Source: an uncultured Eubacterium sp. (GTDB lineage: Bacteria > Bacillota > Clostridia > Lachnospirales > Lachnospiraceae). Taken from it: 64,000 nt of DNA. Within the stretch, counting starts at the first letter, position 1, and each line of letters begins with the position of its first letter. This document shows positions 17,208-26,430 of this stretch, piece after piece. The DNA is taken from NCBI GenBank assembly GCA_910586225.1, contig CAJUIL010000018.1:8292-72291 (forward strand). The letters run 5' to 3'. A model generated the notes under the pieces. The model did no database searches, was not told the DNA's origin, and worked only from the letters and a program-made list of their open reading frames with translations. Both the position numbers and the translations under genes were made by a program.

Positions 17208-18164
17208 TTACGCCTCCTTATCTTTTGCGGATACATTATCCACATTCAGGCTTCCGCTCAATATGACATCCGGACGCTTGGTCACTTTCCGCAGGATCAC
17301 CCCAATATACTCCCCCAGGATCCCCATAAACAAAAGCTGCAGGGAGCCAAGGAAAAACATCCCGATCAAGATTGGCGCCGTGCCCATCTGGAAGCTGTTC
17401 CAATGCAAAAGCTTGGTAATCAGATAGGCTAGACCAATAAAAAAGCTGATGCCTGACATCCCCACACCCAGAACCGTCAGCATACGAAGCGGAGCGGATG
17501 AAGTGGCAACCATGGAATTGATCGCAAACGTCAGATACCGCCAGATGTTATAGCTGGACCTGCCGCTTTTGCGTGCTCTCTGCTCATATTGTACGAGCTT
17601 GACCGTATAACCCATATCTGCCAACAGAAAGCGGAAATTAATATCATAATCCGCCTTTACGCATTCCAGCATGACTGTCCTATCATACAGCACAATCCCG
17701 GATATATGCTCATACTGCGGGACATCCGAAAGCAGCTTGATCACCTTGTAAAAAAAGCTGCGCAGCCCGTACCGGAGCCACCCTTCTTTGGAGCCTGTTT
17801 TCTGTCCGCATACGACCAGATACCCCTGCTCCCAGTATTGAATAAACTGAGGCAGCAGCTCTGGCGGCTCCTGGAAGTCGCAGGGGATACTGATAATAGC
17901 ATCCCCGCTCAGATACTGTGACGTATTCCTGGCCGACCTGCCGTCCATCCCGTAATTCCTGTTATTAAAAAGTACCTTGATATGCCTGTCATCCTGTGCC
18001 AGCTCCCGTAAGATCTCCGCGGTGCCATCTTTCGAGCAGTTGTCCGTGAACACAATCTCATATTCATAAGGGAGCTTTTGCATGATCCCGGTAAGCGTCT
18101 GCGCCATTTCCCGGACATTTCCGACTTCGTTATAGCATGGTACTGAGATACTGATTTTTTTCAT
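17208..18164 (-). CDS. GtrB/DPM1-like glycosyltransferase family 2 with two C-terminal helices
   Basis: The 318-residue product has a GT-A fold N-terminal domain: S-V-P-C-Y-N-E, then T-D-N-C-S-K-D-G-T, and C-D-F-Q-E-P-P-E at the place where the family usually reads D-A-D-L-Q-D-P-P-E. Two transmembrane helices near residues 230-255 and 270-295 complete the GtrB/ArnC-like architecture. Such enzymes load a sugar onto polyprenyl phosphate for use by membrane GT-C transferases. The Cys for Asp change just before the catalytic Asp is unusual but keeps one acidic residue. It is followed by an SDR gene with its start about 8 bp past this stop. Confidence 0.82.
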   Translation of the reverse strand: MKKISISVPCYNEVGNVREMAQTLTGIMQKLPYEYEIVFTDNCSKDGTAEILRELAQDDRHIKVLFNNRNYGMDGRSARNTSQYLSGDAIISIPCDFQEPPELLPQFIQYWEQGYLVVCGQKTGSKEGWLRYGLRSFFYKVIKLLSDVPQYEHISGIVLYDRTVMLECVKADYDINFRFLLADMGYTVKLVQYEQRARKSGRSSYNIWRYLTFAINSMVATSSAPLRMLTVLGVGMSGISFFIGLAYLITKLLHWNSFQMGTAPILIGMFFLGSLQLLFMGILGEYIGVILRKVTKRPDVILSGSLNVDNVSAKDKEA

Positions 18165-18218
18165 ACACCCTGTTACCTTCCTTACTGATCATACCAAGCG
18201 CCGTACAGCCTCATCTGC

Positions 18219-19295
18219 TCAGATCGGCAGCCTGAAAAAATCCTTCCCTTCCTGCATGGAAAGGCCGCACAACAGACCTGCGATCGCCTCTCCGGCTGAG
18301 CTTGCGATCAAAACAGACGAAAACCTGTCCCGGATCCGCAAAAGCTCCTGCGGCGCGTAAATATGTTTTCCCATAAATTCCTGACCCTGCTTCTGTGCTG
18401 AAGAATCGGCATATCCATAAATGATGACCCCGGATTCCTGCAATACCTGTGTCATATAAAGCCCGGAGCTTTCCGTGCCATAAACTACAACCGGACTTCC
18501 CGCATCCAGCTTCCCGTCCTGCAACAGACCATTTACCAGCATACGGAAATACCTGTGCCTGCTGAACGGAATATTGGGAAAGCCGCGCATGGAAAGCTGC
18601 ATATTCACATACTCATTCTGCGCAGCAAACGCTTTTCGTGCAGCTTCCCCAAAATCATTCTTGCCTGCCCAGCCATTGCCGCCGTGTATCCGGTAAAACC
18701 CAAGCTCCTCTTCTAAAACCCCCACTTCTGTAAGAGAAAGCGCCGCCATAGCAAGGATCCCGTCCGCACAGTAGCGCATCCGGTTTTCCTCTGCCATTGG
18801 AAACAGCGGCTCCAACAGGCTGCGGTCAAACGAGAGGGAGGAACAGACCGAATGGTTATATAAATACCCGTAATCCATCAGTACCTTGTGCCAGTTTACA
18901 CTCGCGTCTATCTTCCGATAGATCCCATTCCCATTATTTGACAAATAATGCTGCACGAAACGGAAGCGTTCATGCTCCTTTACAATCCGTGCCAGCTTCT
19001 TTGGATACCAGTAATCATCACTGTCTAAAAATGCAAGAACCGTTCCCCTTGCCACAGCAAACGCAGCGTTAAACGCACTCATCTGCCCGCCGTTTTCCTT
19101 GAATAATGGCCGTATCCTGCTGTCCCTTGCAGCATAGGCTTCTATCACCGCACGCGAACCGTCTGTCGATCCGTCGTCGACCAGAATGACCTCAAAATCC
19201 TCATAAGTCTGCCCAAGCACCGATTCTACAGCTGCACCCAAATACTGCGCATAATTATAATTGTCCAAGATCACCGATACATATGGTTGGCCCAT
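18219..19295 (-). CDS. GT2 glycosyltransferase fused to a Rossmann-like module
   Basis: The 358-residue product begins with a GT-A domain (V-S-V-I-L-D-N-Y-N-Y; V-D-D-G-S-T-D-G-S; L-D-S-D-D-Y-W as the D-x-D metal site). From about residue 265 a second domain reads V-V-V-Y-G-T-E-S-S-G-L-Y, G-Y-A-D-S and Y-A-P-Q-E-L-L, matching the module seen in the FkbM proteins and the Rossmann/ParB-like protein of this locus. The first domain should transfer a sugar from a nucleotide donor; the second is of unknown role. The start at 19295 (MGQP) follows GAAGGAGGACGACAGG. Confidence 0.8.
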   Translation of the reverse strand: MGQPYVSVILDNYNYAQYLGAAVESVLGQTYEDFEVILVDDGSTDGSRAVIEAYAARDSRIRPLFKENGGQMSAFNAAFAVARGTVLAFLDSDDYWYPKKLARIVKEHERFRFVQHYLSNNGNGIYRKIDASVNWHKVLMDYGYLYNHSVCSSLSFDRSLLEPLFPMAEENRMRYCADGILAMAALSLTEVGVLEEELGFYRIHGGNGWAGKNDFGEAARKAFAAQNEYVNMQLSMRGFPNIPFSRHRYFRMLVNGLLQDGKLDAGSPVVVYGTESSGLYMTQVLQESGVIIYGYADSSAQKQGQEFMGKHIYAPQELLRIRDRFSSVLIASSAGEAIAGLLCGLSMQEGKDFFRLPI

Positions 19296-19335
19296 CCTGT
19301 CGTCCTCCTTCTTCCTTTTTACCCAAAAGCAGACC

Positions 19336-21291
19336 CTAATCTCTCCAGATATCATACTCTGGCTCTACGAAACGCCTCCGGATATTGATGATACCAAGTA
19401 TTTTTCCGGTAATATCCTGTGCCGTACGCAGCACCCCGGTATAATCGTCAATCCGTTTAAGCGTCGACGGCCCGCGTGAAACAGGTACGACCGTCCCTGC
19501 AAAATGTGCCTGTTTCCTTATCTCTGTACGCAATACTTCCTGCTGCTCGTATCTGAAGCCTTCCCCATCAAAATACAGCATCCGCTCCCCACGTACCATT
19601 CCGTCAAAATATTCCCTGAAAATACTGCTGGACAACACATAGGTCTGATACCCAAGCGCTTCCAGCACACGCCAGATACCGATCGTATGGTATACGTAAG
19701 CAGACTGGAGTAATAGAACAAAGCTTCCCTTTTCCACACCCTGCTCCTCCAGCTTATTTCGCAAAGCAGAGCAAAACACCAGGTCTTTTTCATATTCCTT
19801 ACAAACGATCCTGCGGAAATAACGGATATCCGTATCCGGGAGCTGTTCAAACCCGTCGTCCAACGCACAAAGCTTCCTGCCCCAAAGCCTGGAGACATCA
19901 TCCAGCGTCTCACATACTGCCAAACGGTCCAGCCCTGCCTTTTTTATCGCGGACGCAATGCCTGAGAGCAGGACAGACCTCGTACCGCCATGCTCCGTCA
20001 CAAATAAGTACCCCGGATTCAGATAGTACTGGCAGACCCTCTGTGCAAACCTCTCCGGCAGCTCCATACCCTCCTCACCAAGAAGCAGCCATTCCTGCCT
20101 GCCAAGCTCCCTGACAGCCAGAGCAATCCTTCCTCCTGCTGAAGATGGGATCCTTTGTACCAGCACCAGCTTATACGCCACATCTAGTTCCTCCAGCCTT
20201 TCCCTGCAGGCAGCCTGGCACTCTGGCGTTGTAAGGACACAAAATCCGCTGACATGGCCTTTGTACTTAGCAGCAAAATCAGAAATCCGCTGTAAGCCTC
20301 CTTGTGGTCCGGCTTCCATATATAAATAAATCCCCTTTGGCTTTAAATGCTCTGACAAGCTTCCAAAACGTTCCTGCTCCGTCACATATTTTGCCATTGC
20401 CTCATCCATACCCTGTCCAATGCCATCCTGCATTTTTGCTTTTTCCATGTCAAATATAGCAACCTGCTTCTTTTCCAGCTTTGGCGAGCCGACCTGCTCC
20501 AGCTTTTTCAGAAGCGTCTGTGAGACGTCATCCACTCCCTCATTTGCATTCCTGCTGTATGTATGCAGCGCCATGCCGCAGATATCACACCAGTGGAACT
20601 GATCACTAAATTCCATAATGTCACGGTCCCACCATCCCGGTTCGATCTGCTTCCCGCCCGGCCCATGGAAAAGCATATCCAGCGTACCCGCTATCTCACA
20701 AAAAAACGCTCCCTTTGGGGTAATATTCGCACTCCAATAATCTTGTAACCAGCAATTTTCCCGCAATTTCTGAAATTCTTCATCACCAATCCCCAGATCC
20801 TTCCTGCTGACCAGGATCGGCTGGTGGAAGCTTGTGCCCACATGGTCATTCAGCCATAAGTCCGTGATCGTATCCGCAATGTCCTCATAATAGTCATAAT
20901 ACTTTCGGTTCACAGAAGAAAACATACACCATCCGCTTCCCTTGTTCACTGCCGCCTGGAACCACCGCTGCGCCTTGATAAAAGCTGGATAGTCTTTTAC
21001 AATGGCCCTGCAGCGCCCATCGTCCATCAGCATATTCTGCCCCTCTCCGCGAACTTTTCGCAGGTATCCGGCAAACCTTGCATATTCCGGATGGAGCAGC
21101 GGCTCACCTCCTATGAGGCTAACAAACCCTTCGTATCCAGTCAAGGAATCCACCGCACGCCGGAAGGTTTCAAAATCCATAAAATATGTTTTCTTATGAT
21201 GCCCGCAAAACCTGGAACAGTTTGAACAATTATGCACGCACGCATTTGTAATATCAATCTCCAAAATCGATGTATCCCTGATCTGTCTCAT
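19336..21291 (-). CDS. Radical SAM protein in the glycan locus
   Basis: The 651-residue product has a radical SAM domain at the start: C18-x3-C22-x2-C25 for the [4Fe-4S] cluster, then I-G-G-E-P-L-L-H-P, the conserved GGEP motif. Cysteine pairs near residues 200-240 (F-F-C-E-I-A-G and H-W-C-D-I-C-G-M) could hold an auxiliary cluster, as in SPASM/twitch proteins. The C-terminal half (about 280-651) is not recognised and carries no clear methyltransferase or glycosyltransferase motif. The start at 21291 is set by AAAGGGAGACTGAT; the longer ORF overlaps the upstream gene. Possible roles are radical dehydration, epimerisation or methylation of a sugar. It lies between an FkbM and a GT2 gene. Confidence 0.72.
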   Translation of the reverse strand: MRQIRDTSILEIDITNACVHNCSNCSRFCGHHKKTYFMDFETFRRAVDSLTGYEGFVSLIGGEPLLHPEYARFAGYLRKVRGEGQNMLMDDGRCRAIVKDYPAFIKAQRWFQAAVNKGSGWCMFSSVNRKYYDYYEDIADTITDLWLNDHVGTSFHQPILVSRKDLGIGDEEFQKLRENCWLQDYWSANITPKGAFFCEIAGTLDMLFHGPGGKQIEPGWWDRDIMEFSDQFHWCDICGMALHTYSRNANEGVDDVSQTLLKKLEQVGSPKLEKKQVAIFDMEKAKMQDGIGQGMDEAMAKYVTEQERFGSLSEHLKPKGIYLYMEAGPQGGLQRISDFAAKYKGHVSGFCVLTTPECQAACRERLEELDVAYKLVLVQRIPSSAGGRIALAVRELGRQEWLLLGEEGMELPERFAQRVCQYYLNPGYLFVTEHGGTRSVLLSGIASAIKKAGLDRLAVCETLDDVSRLWGRKLCALDDGFEQLPDTDIRYFRRIVCKEYEKDLVFCSALRNKLEEQGVEKGSFVLLLQSAYVYHTIGIWRVLEALGYQTYVLSSSIFREYFDGMVRGERMLYFDGEGFRYEQQEVLRTEIRKQAHFAGTVVPVSRGPSTLKRIDDYTGVLRTAQDITGKILGIINIRRRFVEPEYDIWRD

Positions 21292-21323
21292 ATCAGTCTC
21301 CCTTTCCAAATATCTTGGTTTCT

Positions 21324-22412
21324 TCATTCCACATATGCATATAAAACCGTTTCTGTCTTCATTGCGGCATGATGCCTGACTGCAAAGTGATATTCTGGCA
21401 CCATCTGGTGCAGCAAAAGCTGGATCTGGAACAGATCTGCCACATAATGGTAAATACAAATTGCCAAAAGCGGTTTATACATACTTATCCCGCGCGCCGC
21501 ACCCTGGATCATGTCATATTCAGCCCCCTCGATATCCGCTTTAAGGAAAGAATACGGCTCCTTTATAAAATCGTCCAGCGCTACGCTTTCTATCCGTGTG
21601 ACCTGCGTCCCCTCCATATATTCCAGCATTCCTGTACCTGCTTTCCTTGATCCGGCCGCACCGCCCTGGATAAAATCCATGCTTTCGTTCTTGTTCCCAA
21701 CACCACAGCAATGCAGACGGATGCTGTCCTCATCCAGCCCCCATTCGCTGCGCAGCCGCTCTATCCTGCGGGCCATCGCACGGAAATTCTTCTCATCTGG
21801 CTCAAAAGCAATGATCTTGCGAAATGCCCCAACTTGCTTCCAAAGATATCGCTCTATCGTATCCCCGGTAAACGCCCCACAGTCTACAAACACTTCCTTT
21901 TTTTCTCCTGCTGTCCGGTTAAACTGCGGCAGGCAGAAATACTGGTTTCCTGAAATACAAGAAGCGTCCGGCATATCCCCGAACCATTCCATGTGGAAAC
22001 AGATTACAGCGGCATATGCATCCCTGGAAGCTTCATCCGCAAGCAGATCATAGCATTCCAATATTTCCTTCTTATGCAGCCTTAATACTGCTTCCTTAAA
22101 TAAATGCCATTGTACTCCATGCTTATCCAGCCATCCGGCAACTTCAGCAGCCTGACTCTCCTTCCCTATGCAGAGGAGCACACAAATATCTTCCTGCCCA
22201 AGCAGATGTTCCGGTGCAACAACTGGCTTCCCTTCAAATACCCTCCCCTGCTTTTTTTCATCGCTATCACAGTATCCGCAAATCTTAAGTCCCGTCCTTT
22301 TGATCGTTTCCTGACTGTACAAGGCCACATTGCCCGCACCCCATATCCACACATTCCTGCCTTCTATGGAAGGCACACGTTCAAGCTGTTCCTCAAACTG
22401 TTCCCTTGTCAT
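21324..22412 (-). CDS. FkbM family methyltransferase with N-terminal Rossmann module (copy 1)
   Basis: The 362-residue product has an N-terminal module (about residues 15-110; V-W-I-W-G-A-G-N-V-A, G-Y-C-D-S-D, V-A-P-E-H-L-L) and a C-terminal FkbM-type SAM-dependent methyltransferase domain (E-V-F-V-D-C-G-A-F-T-G-D-T, I-A-F-E-P-D, then F-L-K-A-D-I-E-G-A-E). FkbM proteins methylate hydroxyls of sugars or other small groups. The start at 22412 is preferred over 22421 because it aligns with the start of copy 2 and is better spaced from AAGGAGAG. It overlaps the UDP-xylose synthase gene by 20 bp and is a clear paralogue of the gene at 23,403-24,515. Confidence 0.85.
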   Translation of the reverse strand: MTREQFEEQLERVPSIEGRNVWIWGAGNVALYSQETIKRTGLKICGYCDSDEKKQGRVFEGKPVVAPEHLLGQEDICVLLCIGKESQAAEVAGWLDKHGVQWHLFKEAVLRLHKKEILECYDLLADEASRDAYAAVICFHMEWFGDMPDASCISGNQYFCLPQFNRTAGEKKEVFVDCGAFTGDTIERYLWKQVGAFRKIIAFEPDEKNFRAMARRIERLRSEWGLDEDSIRLHCCGVGNKNESMDFIQGGAAGSRKAGTGMLEYMEGTQVTRIESVALDDFIKEPYSFLKADIEGAEYDMIQGAARGISMYKPLLAICIYHYVADLFQIQLLLHQMVPEYHFAVRHHAAMKTETVLYAYVE

Positions 22413-23358
22413 ATGTTCCATCTCTCCTTACCTTCTGTTTAAAATATGCGATCGTCCGTTCCAGCCCTTCTTTCAGAGGGACCTGCGGCTGAAAACCAAG
22501 CTCTTTCTGCGCAAGCTCCAATACTGGCCTGCGCTGCAATGGATCGTCCGACGGGAGCGGGCAAAAAACAAGGCGCGAGCTGCTTCCCGTCAGCTCCAGC
22601 ACAAGCTTCGCCAGCTCCAGCATCGTAAACTCCCCTGCATTTCCAATATTGCAAGGCCCGGTAAACCCGTCTCTGGAATCCATCATGCGCACCATCCCTT
22701 CGATCAAGTCGTCCACATAGCAAAAGCTCCTCGTCTGGCTTCCATCCCCGTATATCGTGATATCTTTGTTTTGCAATGCCTGCACGATAAAATTGCTGAC
22801 AACGCGTCCATCCCCTCTGTCCATCCGCGGCCCATAGGTATTGAAGATGCGTATGATCTTAATATCAACACCATATTGTCTGTGATAATCTGAAAAAAGC
22901 GTCTCGGCCATCCGTTTGCTTTCATCGTAACAGGAGCGCACCCCCGTCGTATTCACACAGCCGCGGTACGATTCTGGCTGCGGATGGACTTGTGGATCGC
23001 CATATACCTCTGATGTAGACGCCTGCAGGATACGCGCCCCAGTACGCCTTGCAAGCCCAAGCAAATTCAAAGCACCCATCACGCCTGTCTTTGCCGTTTC
23101 CACCGGATTGCGCTGGTAATGGACCGGACTGGCTGGACACGCAAGGTTATAGATCCTATCCGCTTCTATATACAATGGCTGTGTCACGTCATGACGGATA
23201 AATTCAAAATATGGGTTTCCCAATAGATGGCGTATATTATCCTTGCTCCCTGTAAACAGGTTATCTACACAAATAACCTCCTTGCCATCCCGGATCAAAC
23301 GATCACAAAGGTTTGAGCCAAGGAATCCAGCCCCGCCCGCTACAACAACTCTTTCCAT
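22393..23358 (-). CDS. UDP-glucuronate decarboxylase (UDP-xylose synthase)
   Basis: The 321-residue product is an extended SDR with G-G-A-G-F-L-G-S at the N-terminus, the segment Y-N-L-A-C-P-A-S-P-V-H-Y-Q typical of UXS enzymes, S-T-S-E-V-Y-G-D-P and the catalytic Y-D-E-S-K. It converts UDP-glucuronate to UDP-xylose via a 4-keto intermediate, supplying a pentose for the glycan. The position of R-I-F-N-T-Y-G-P-R-M and the R-S-F-C-Y-V-D-D-L segment also agree. AAGGAGTATGT precedes the ATG. UDP-glucose dehydrogenase, needed for its substrate, is not in the window. Confidence 0.92.
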   Translation of the reverse strand: MERVVVAGGAGFLGSNLCDRLIRDGKEVICVDNLFTGSKDNIRHLLGNPYFEFIRHDVTQPLYIEADRIYNLACPASPVHYQRNPVETAKTGVMGALNLLGLARRTGARILQASTSEVYGDPQVHPQPESYRGCVNTTGVRSCYDESKRMAETLFSDYHRQYGVDIKIIRIFNTYGPRMDRGDGRVVSNFIVQALQNKDITIYGDGSQTRSFCYVDDLIEGMVRMMDSRDGFTGPCNIGNAGEFTMLELAKLVLELTGSSSRLVFCPLPSDDPLQRRPVLELAQKELGFQPQVPLKEGLERTIAYFKQKVRRDGTYDKGTV

Positions 23359-23402
23359 ACATACTCCTTCCTGCTGCCTTCTTCATCCTGAATTCTACAT
23401 CT

Positions 23403-24515
23403 TTAACCCTCTCCCATAGAGCAGATCCCTTGCGTTCCGATATAAGCGTATAAAATAGACTCATCAAATGTGATACTATGATGCCTTACAGCAAACTTAT
23501 AATCAGGCATTAGCTCATGTAATAATAATTGTATCTGGAATAGATCCGCTGCATTATGGTAAATGCAAACTGCAATCAACGGGCGGTACTTCGAAATTCC
23601 TTTTTGTGCCCCTTTCAGCATATTGTATTCAAATCCTTCAATGTCCGCTTTCAGAAACGTATACGGCCCGTCCAAAAAATCATCGAGCGAAACAACGGAT
23701 GCATTTGTAACACCCCCGGCGCTTTCTTCATCGGACAAAAATGCCCCCGTCATGGAACTCATTGTTCCTTTTGCTGCAAACGCAGCCTGCCCGTTTTTAT
23801 GTCCAACGGCACAATTATGCATCTCCACTTTATCCTCGGCAAGATTCCATTCTTTTTTCAGCCTTTCCATGCGGTACCCCAATGCCTTATAATTGCCTGC
23901 ATCCGGCTCAAATGCTATGATCTTTTCAAAAGCCGCATTCTTTCGCCAAAGGTACTGCTCGATGGTATCCCCGGTATACGCCCCACAATCTACAAAGACC
24001 TCTTCCCCATACGCTTGAAACGGGCGGAGCGCAAAATACGGATCCCTGCTGATATAACGTTCCTTTGGCATCCTGTTTTTCATACGGCAATCAATGATAT
24101 GTGCATAAATCTCTTTTGACAGGTCATCCTCCAGCAGGTCATAGCACCTCATGACCTCTTCTTTGTATACTTTAAATATCGCCTCATCCAGCCGGCACCA
24201 CGTGACCCCTTTTTCTTCCAGCTGCCTGCCTACGGACAAGATCACGTTTTCCTGCGGTGTACAGAGCAGCACGACCGTATCCTTGTCCTGCATCTGATAA
24301 AATTGTTCCGGGGACAGGATCTTCCTGCCTCCAAACGTCTTCCCCCACTTTGACGGCTCGTTGTCACAATAGCCGCAGACAGGGAGCTTCACAAGCCGTT
24401 TTAATCCTTCCTGGTATATCTGCGCCGTGTTCCCCACTCCCCATATCCAGATATTTTTTCCTTCTAATGCAGGTACATCCTGCCCCAACTCCTCCAAAAA
24501 TTGTTCTCTATCCAT
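23403..24515 (-). CDS. FkbM family methyltransferase with N-terminal Rossmann module (copy 2)
   Basis: The 370-residue product repeats the design of copy 1: M-D-R-E-Q-F-L-E-E-L, then I-W-I-W-G-V-G-N-T-A and G-Y-C-D-N-E in the N-terminal module, followed by the methyltransferase domain (E-V-F-V-D-C-G-A-Y-T-G-D-T, I-A-F-E-P-D-A-G-N, F-L-K-A-D-I-E-G-F-E). The two copies flank the UDP-xylose synthase gene and are similar throughout, so they probably arose by duplication and now methylate different positions or sugars. GGGAGGAAGAT precedes the ATG. It starts 23 bp after the TPP enzyme gene. Confidence 0.85.
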   Translation of the reverse strand: MDREQFLEELGQDVPALEGKNIWIWGVGNTAQIYQEGLKRLVKLPVCGYCDNEPSKWGKTFGGRKILSPEQFYQMQDKDTVVLLCTPQENVILSVGRQLEEKGVTWCRLDEAIFKVYKEEVMRCYDLLEDDLSKEIYAHIIDCRMKNRMPKERYISRDPYFALRPFQAYGEEVFVDCGAYTGDTIEQYLWRKNAAFEKIIAFEPDAGNYKALGYRMERLKKEWNLAEDKVEMHNCAVGHKNGQAAFAAKGTMSSMTGAFLSDEESAGGVTNASVVSLDDFLDGPYTFLKADIEGFEYNMLKGAQKGISKYRPLIAVCIYHNAADLFQIQLLLHELMPDYKFAVRHHSITFDESILYAYIGTQGICSMGEG

Positions 24516-24538
24516 ATCTTCCTCCCAAAGACGCGAGC

Positions 24539-26377
24539 TTATTCTCTACTCAAAAACGGCCACATCTCCTCCAGCAGCCCGGACTCCATCTTCCCATTTT
24601 CGCCCACGACCGCCTTCACCCGCGGCGACACCGTCTCCTCCGGCGGCACGATCACCTCGCACAAAAGCGGTGCATCATCCGCAAGCGCCTCCGGCAATAC
24701 CGCATCCAGCTCCTTGTTATCCCGTACCCGCAGCGTCCGAAACCCATACGCCTGCGCCACCTTGCAGATATCCGGCATCGTCAGCCCGCTCTCCGCGCTG
24801 CTCGCCACATAGCGCCCTGCAAAATTGTTCCGCTGCATCGCACGGATGCTCGCATACCCGCCATTGCTCCAGATGAAGATCTTGAGCGGGAGCCTTAGCC
24901 TGTGTACCGTCTCCAGCTCCTGGATGTTCAGCTGGAACGCCCCGTCGCCATTGATCAGCACCGTCCGGCGCTTGTCGTTTGCGATGCAGGCGCCTACCGC
25001 GTACGGCAGGCCAAACCCCATCGAGCCGAGCCCTGCCGCATTCTTCATCTTCTGCCCCTTCTTCACACGGAACGCCTGGTATGTGATCTCGCCTGCCCCG
25101 CCGGAGCTTTCCGGTACGATCACGTCATCCTCCCGCAGGAGGCTGCACAAGCGGCCGATAAAATAATAGGCGCTGACATAGCCAGACACTTTTTCATGCT
25201 CCTTCGTGACCACCGGATAAGCCTCCCGCCGCTTTTTACAGTGCGTAAGCCAGCCCTGCCATTGCTCCTGCCAGCCCCGTCGCTGTTCTTTGATCACTTC
25301 CAAAAGCCTGTCCAGGAAAACTCCAGCGTCACAGGCCACGGACGCTTCCATTTCCATATCCATCCTTGCAATCTCGTTTGGGTCAATGTCCACAATGACC
25401 TTTTTTGCACATTTTGCAAAATTCCGCTCCCGGAATGCCGTCAGGCTCGTATCCAGACGGCTCCCGATAGACAGCAAAAGATCTGCTTCCTGCAGGATCA
25501 GGTTTGCCCCACGGTCGCCCATGATCCCCGGATGGCCTACATAGAGCGGATCGTCCTCCGCAAAGAAGTCCGCTGCCTTCCATGTCGTCTGTACAGGGAT
25601 ATGCAGCAGATCCAAAAGCTCGTACAGCTTCTCCTGCGCGCCTGCAAGCTTTACACCATTCCCGGCCAGCACCAGGGGCTTTTGGGATGCCTTTAACAAT
25701 TCCACTGTCCTGCGTACCGCTGCCACTATGCCTGCATCTGCAGCCTCTTCAGATACGCCCTCTATCCTGCACCCGTCTGCCTGGCCTTGTCCTACACCGT
25801 CCGCCCGGCCTTGTCCTATGCCTCCTGCTGCAGGATACCCTGCCAGCTTTCCTTCCTCAATCATCACCGCCTGCACGTCCAGCGGGATCTCCAGCCAAAC
25901 TGGCCCTGGCCTCCCGCTCACCGCTTCTTCATATGCCCTTTCCAGATGATACCGGATAGCCTGCGGCTCCAGCACCTGTACCGCATACTTTGTCACAGGC
26001 GTCACCATCGGGATCACCGGCACCTCCTGCGACCCAATCTGGCGCACGCCCCTGTCCCCGACCAGGTCTTCCCTCTTCGCCTGACCAGAGATGACGAACA
26101 TGGGCGTGGAGTCGATCCATCCCGCTGTCACACCTGTAATGGCATTTGTCGCGCCCGGCCCGGACGTGACAAGCAGGAGTCCTGGGCGGTTGGTATGCTG
26201 CCCATAAGCTTCCGCAGCGATGGCTGCCGCCTGCTCATGCAAAAAGCACGTATACGCCATCCCGGACTTTCCCAGGGAGTCGTCTAAGTGCATCACACCG
26301 CCGCCCGGAAGCACGAACACATGGTCAACCCCCTTTTCCTTCAAAAACTGAAATATGTAATCTGATAGCTTTATCAT
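24539..26377 (-). CDS. Thiamine-diphosphate-dependent enzyme, acetolactate synthase-like
   Basis: The 612-residue product has the three-domain layout of acetolactate synthase-type ThDP enzymes. The catalytic glutamate is in F-L-H-E-Q-A-A-A (Glu48), S-G-P-G-A-T-N-A follows, and the ThDP/Mg motif begins N-G-D-G-A-F about 130 residues from the end. A Gly/Gln-rich linker of about 35 residues (repeats of G-Q-G-R-A-D-G type) near residue 190 is unusual. In this context a role in sugar biosynthesis is more likely than in amino-acid synthesis. Known precedents are YerE, which adds a two-carbon unit to a CDP-3,6-dideoxy-4-ketohexose, and uncharacterised enzymes beside NeuB-like genes. AGGAGATC sets the start at 26377; no regulatory subunit gene is near. 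Confidence 0.82.
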   Translation of the reverse strand: MIKLSDYIFQFLKEKGVDHVFVLPGGGVMHLDDSLGKSGMAYTCFLHEQAAAIAAEAYGQHTNRPGLLLVTSGPGATNAITGVTAGWIDSTPMFVISGQAKREDLVGDRGVRQIGSQEVPVIPMVTPVTKYAVQVLEPQAIRYHLERAYEEAVSGRPGPVWLEIPLDVQAVMIEEGKLAGYPAAGGIGQGRADGVGQGQADGCRIEGVSEEAADAGIVAAVRRTVELLKASQKPLVLAGNGVKLAGAQEKLYELLDLLHIPVQTTWKAADFFAEDDPLYVGHPGIMGDRGANLILQEADLLLSIGSRLDTSLTAFRERNFAKCAKKVIVDIDPNEIARMDMEMEASVACDAGVFLDRLLEVIKEQRRGWQEQWQGWLTHCKKRREAYPVVTKEHEKVSGYVSAYYFIGRLCSLLREDDVIVPESSGGAGEITYQAFRVKKGQKMKNAAGLGSMGFGLPYAVGACIANDKRRTVLINGDGAFQLNIQELETVHRLRLPLKIFIWSNGGYASIRAMQRNNFAGRYVASSAESGLTMPDICKVAQAYGFRTLRVRDNKELDAVLPEALADDAPLLCEVIVPPEETVSPRVKAVVGENGKMESGLLEEMWPFLSRE

Positions 26378-26430
26378 GATCTCCTCGCTTTTCAAAAATA
26401 TTGCCATACAATATCATAAAATACATACTA

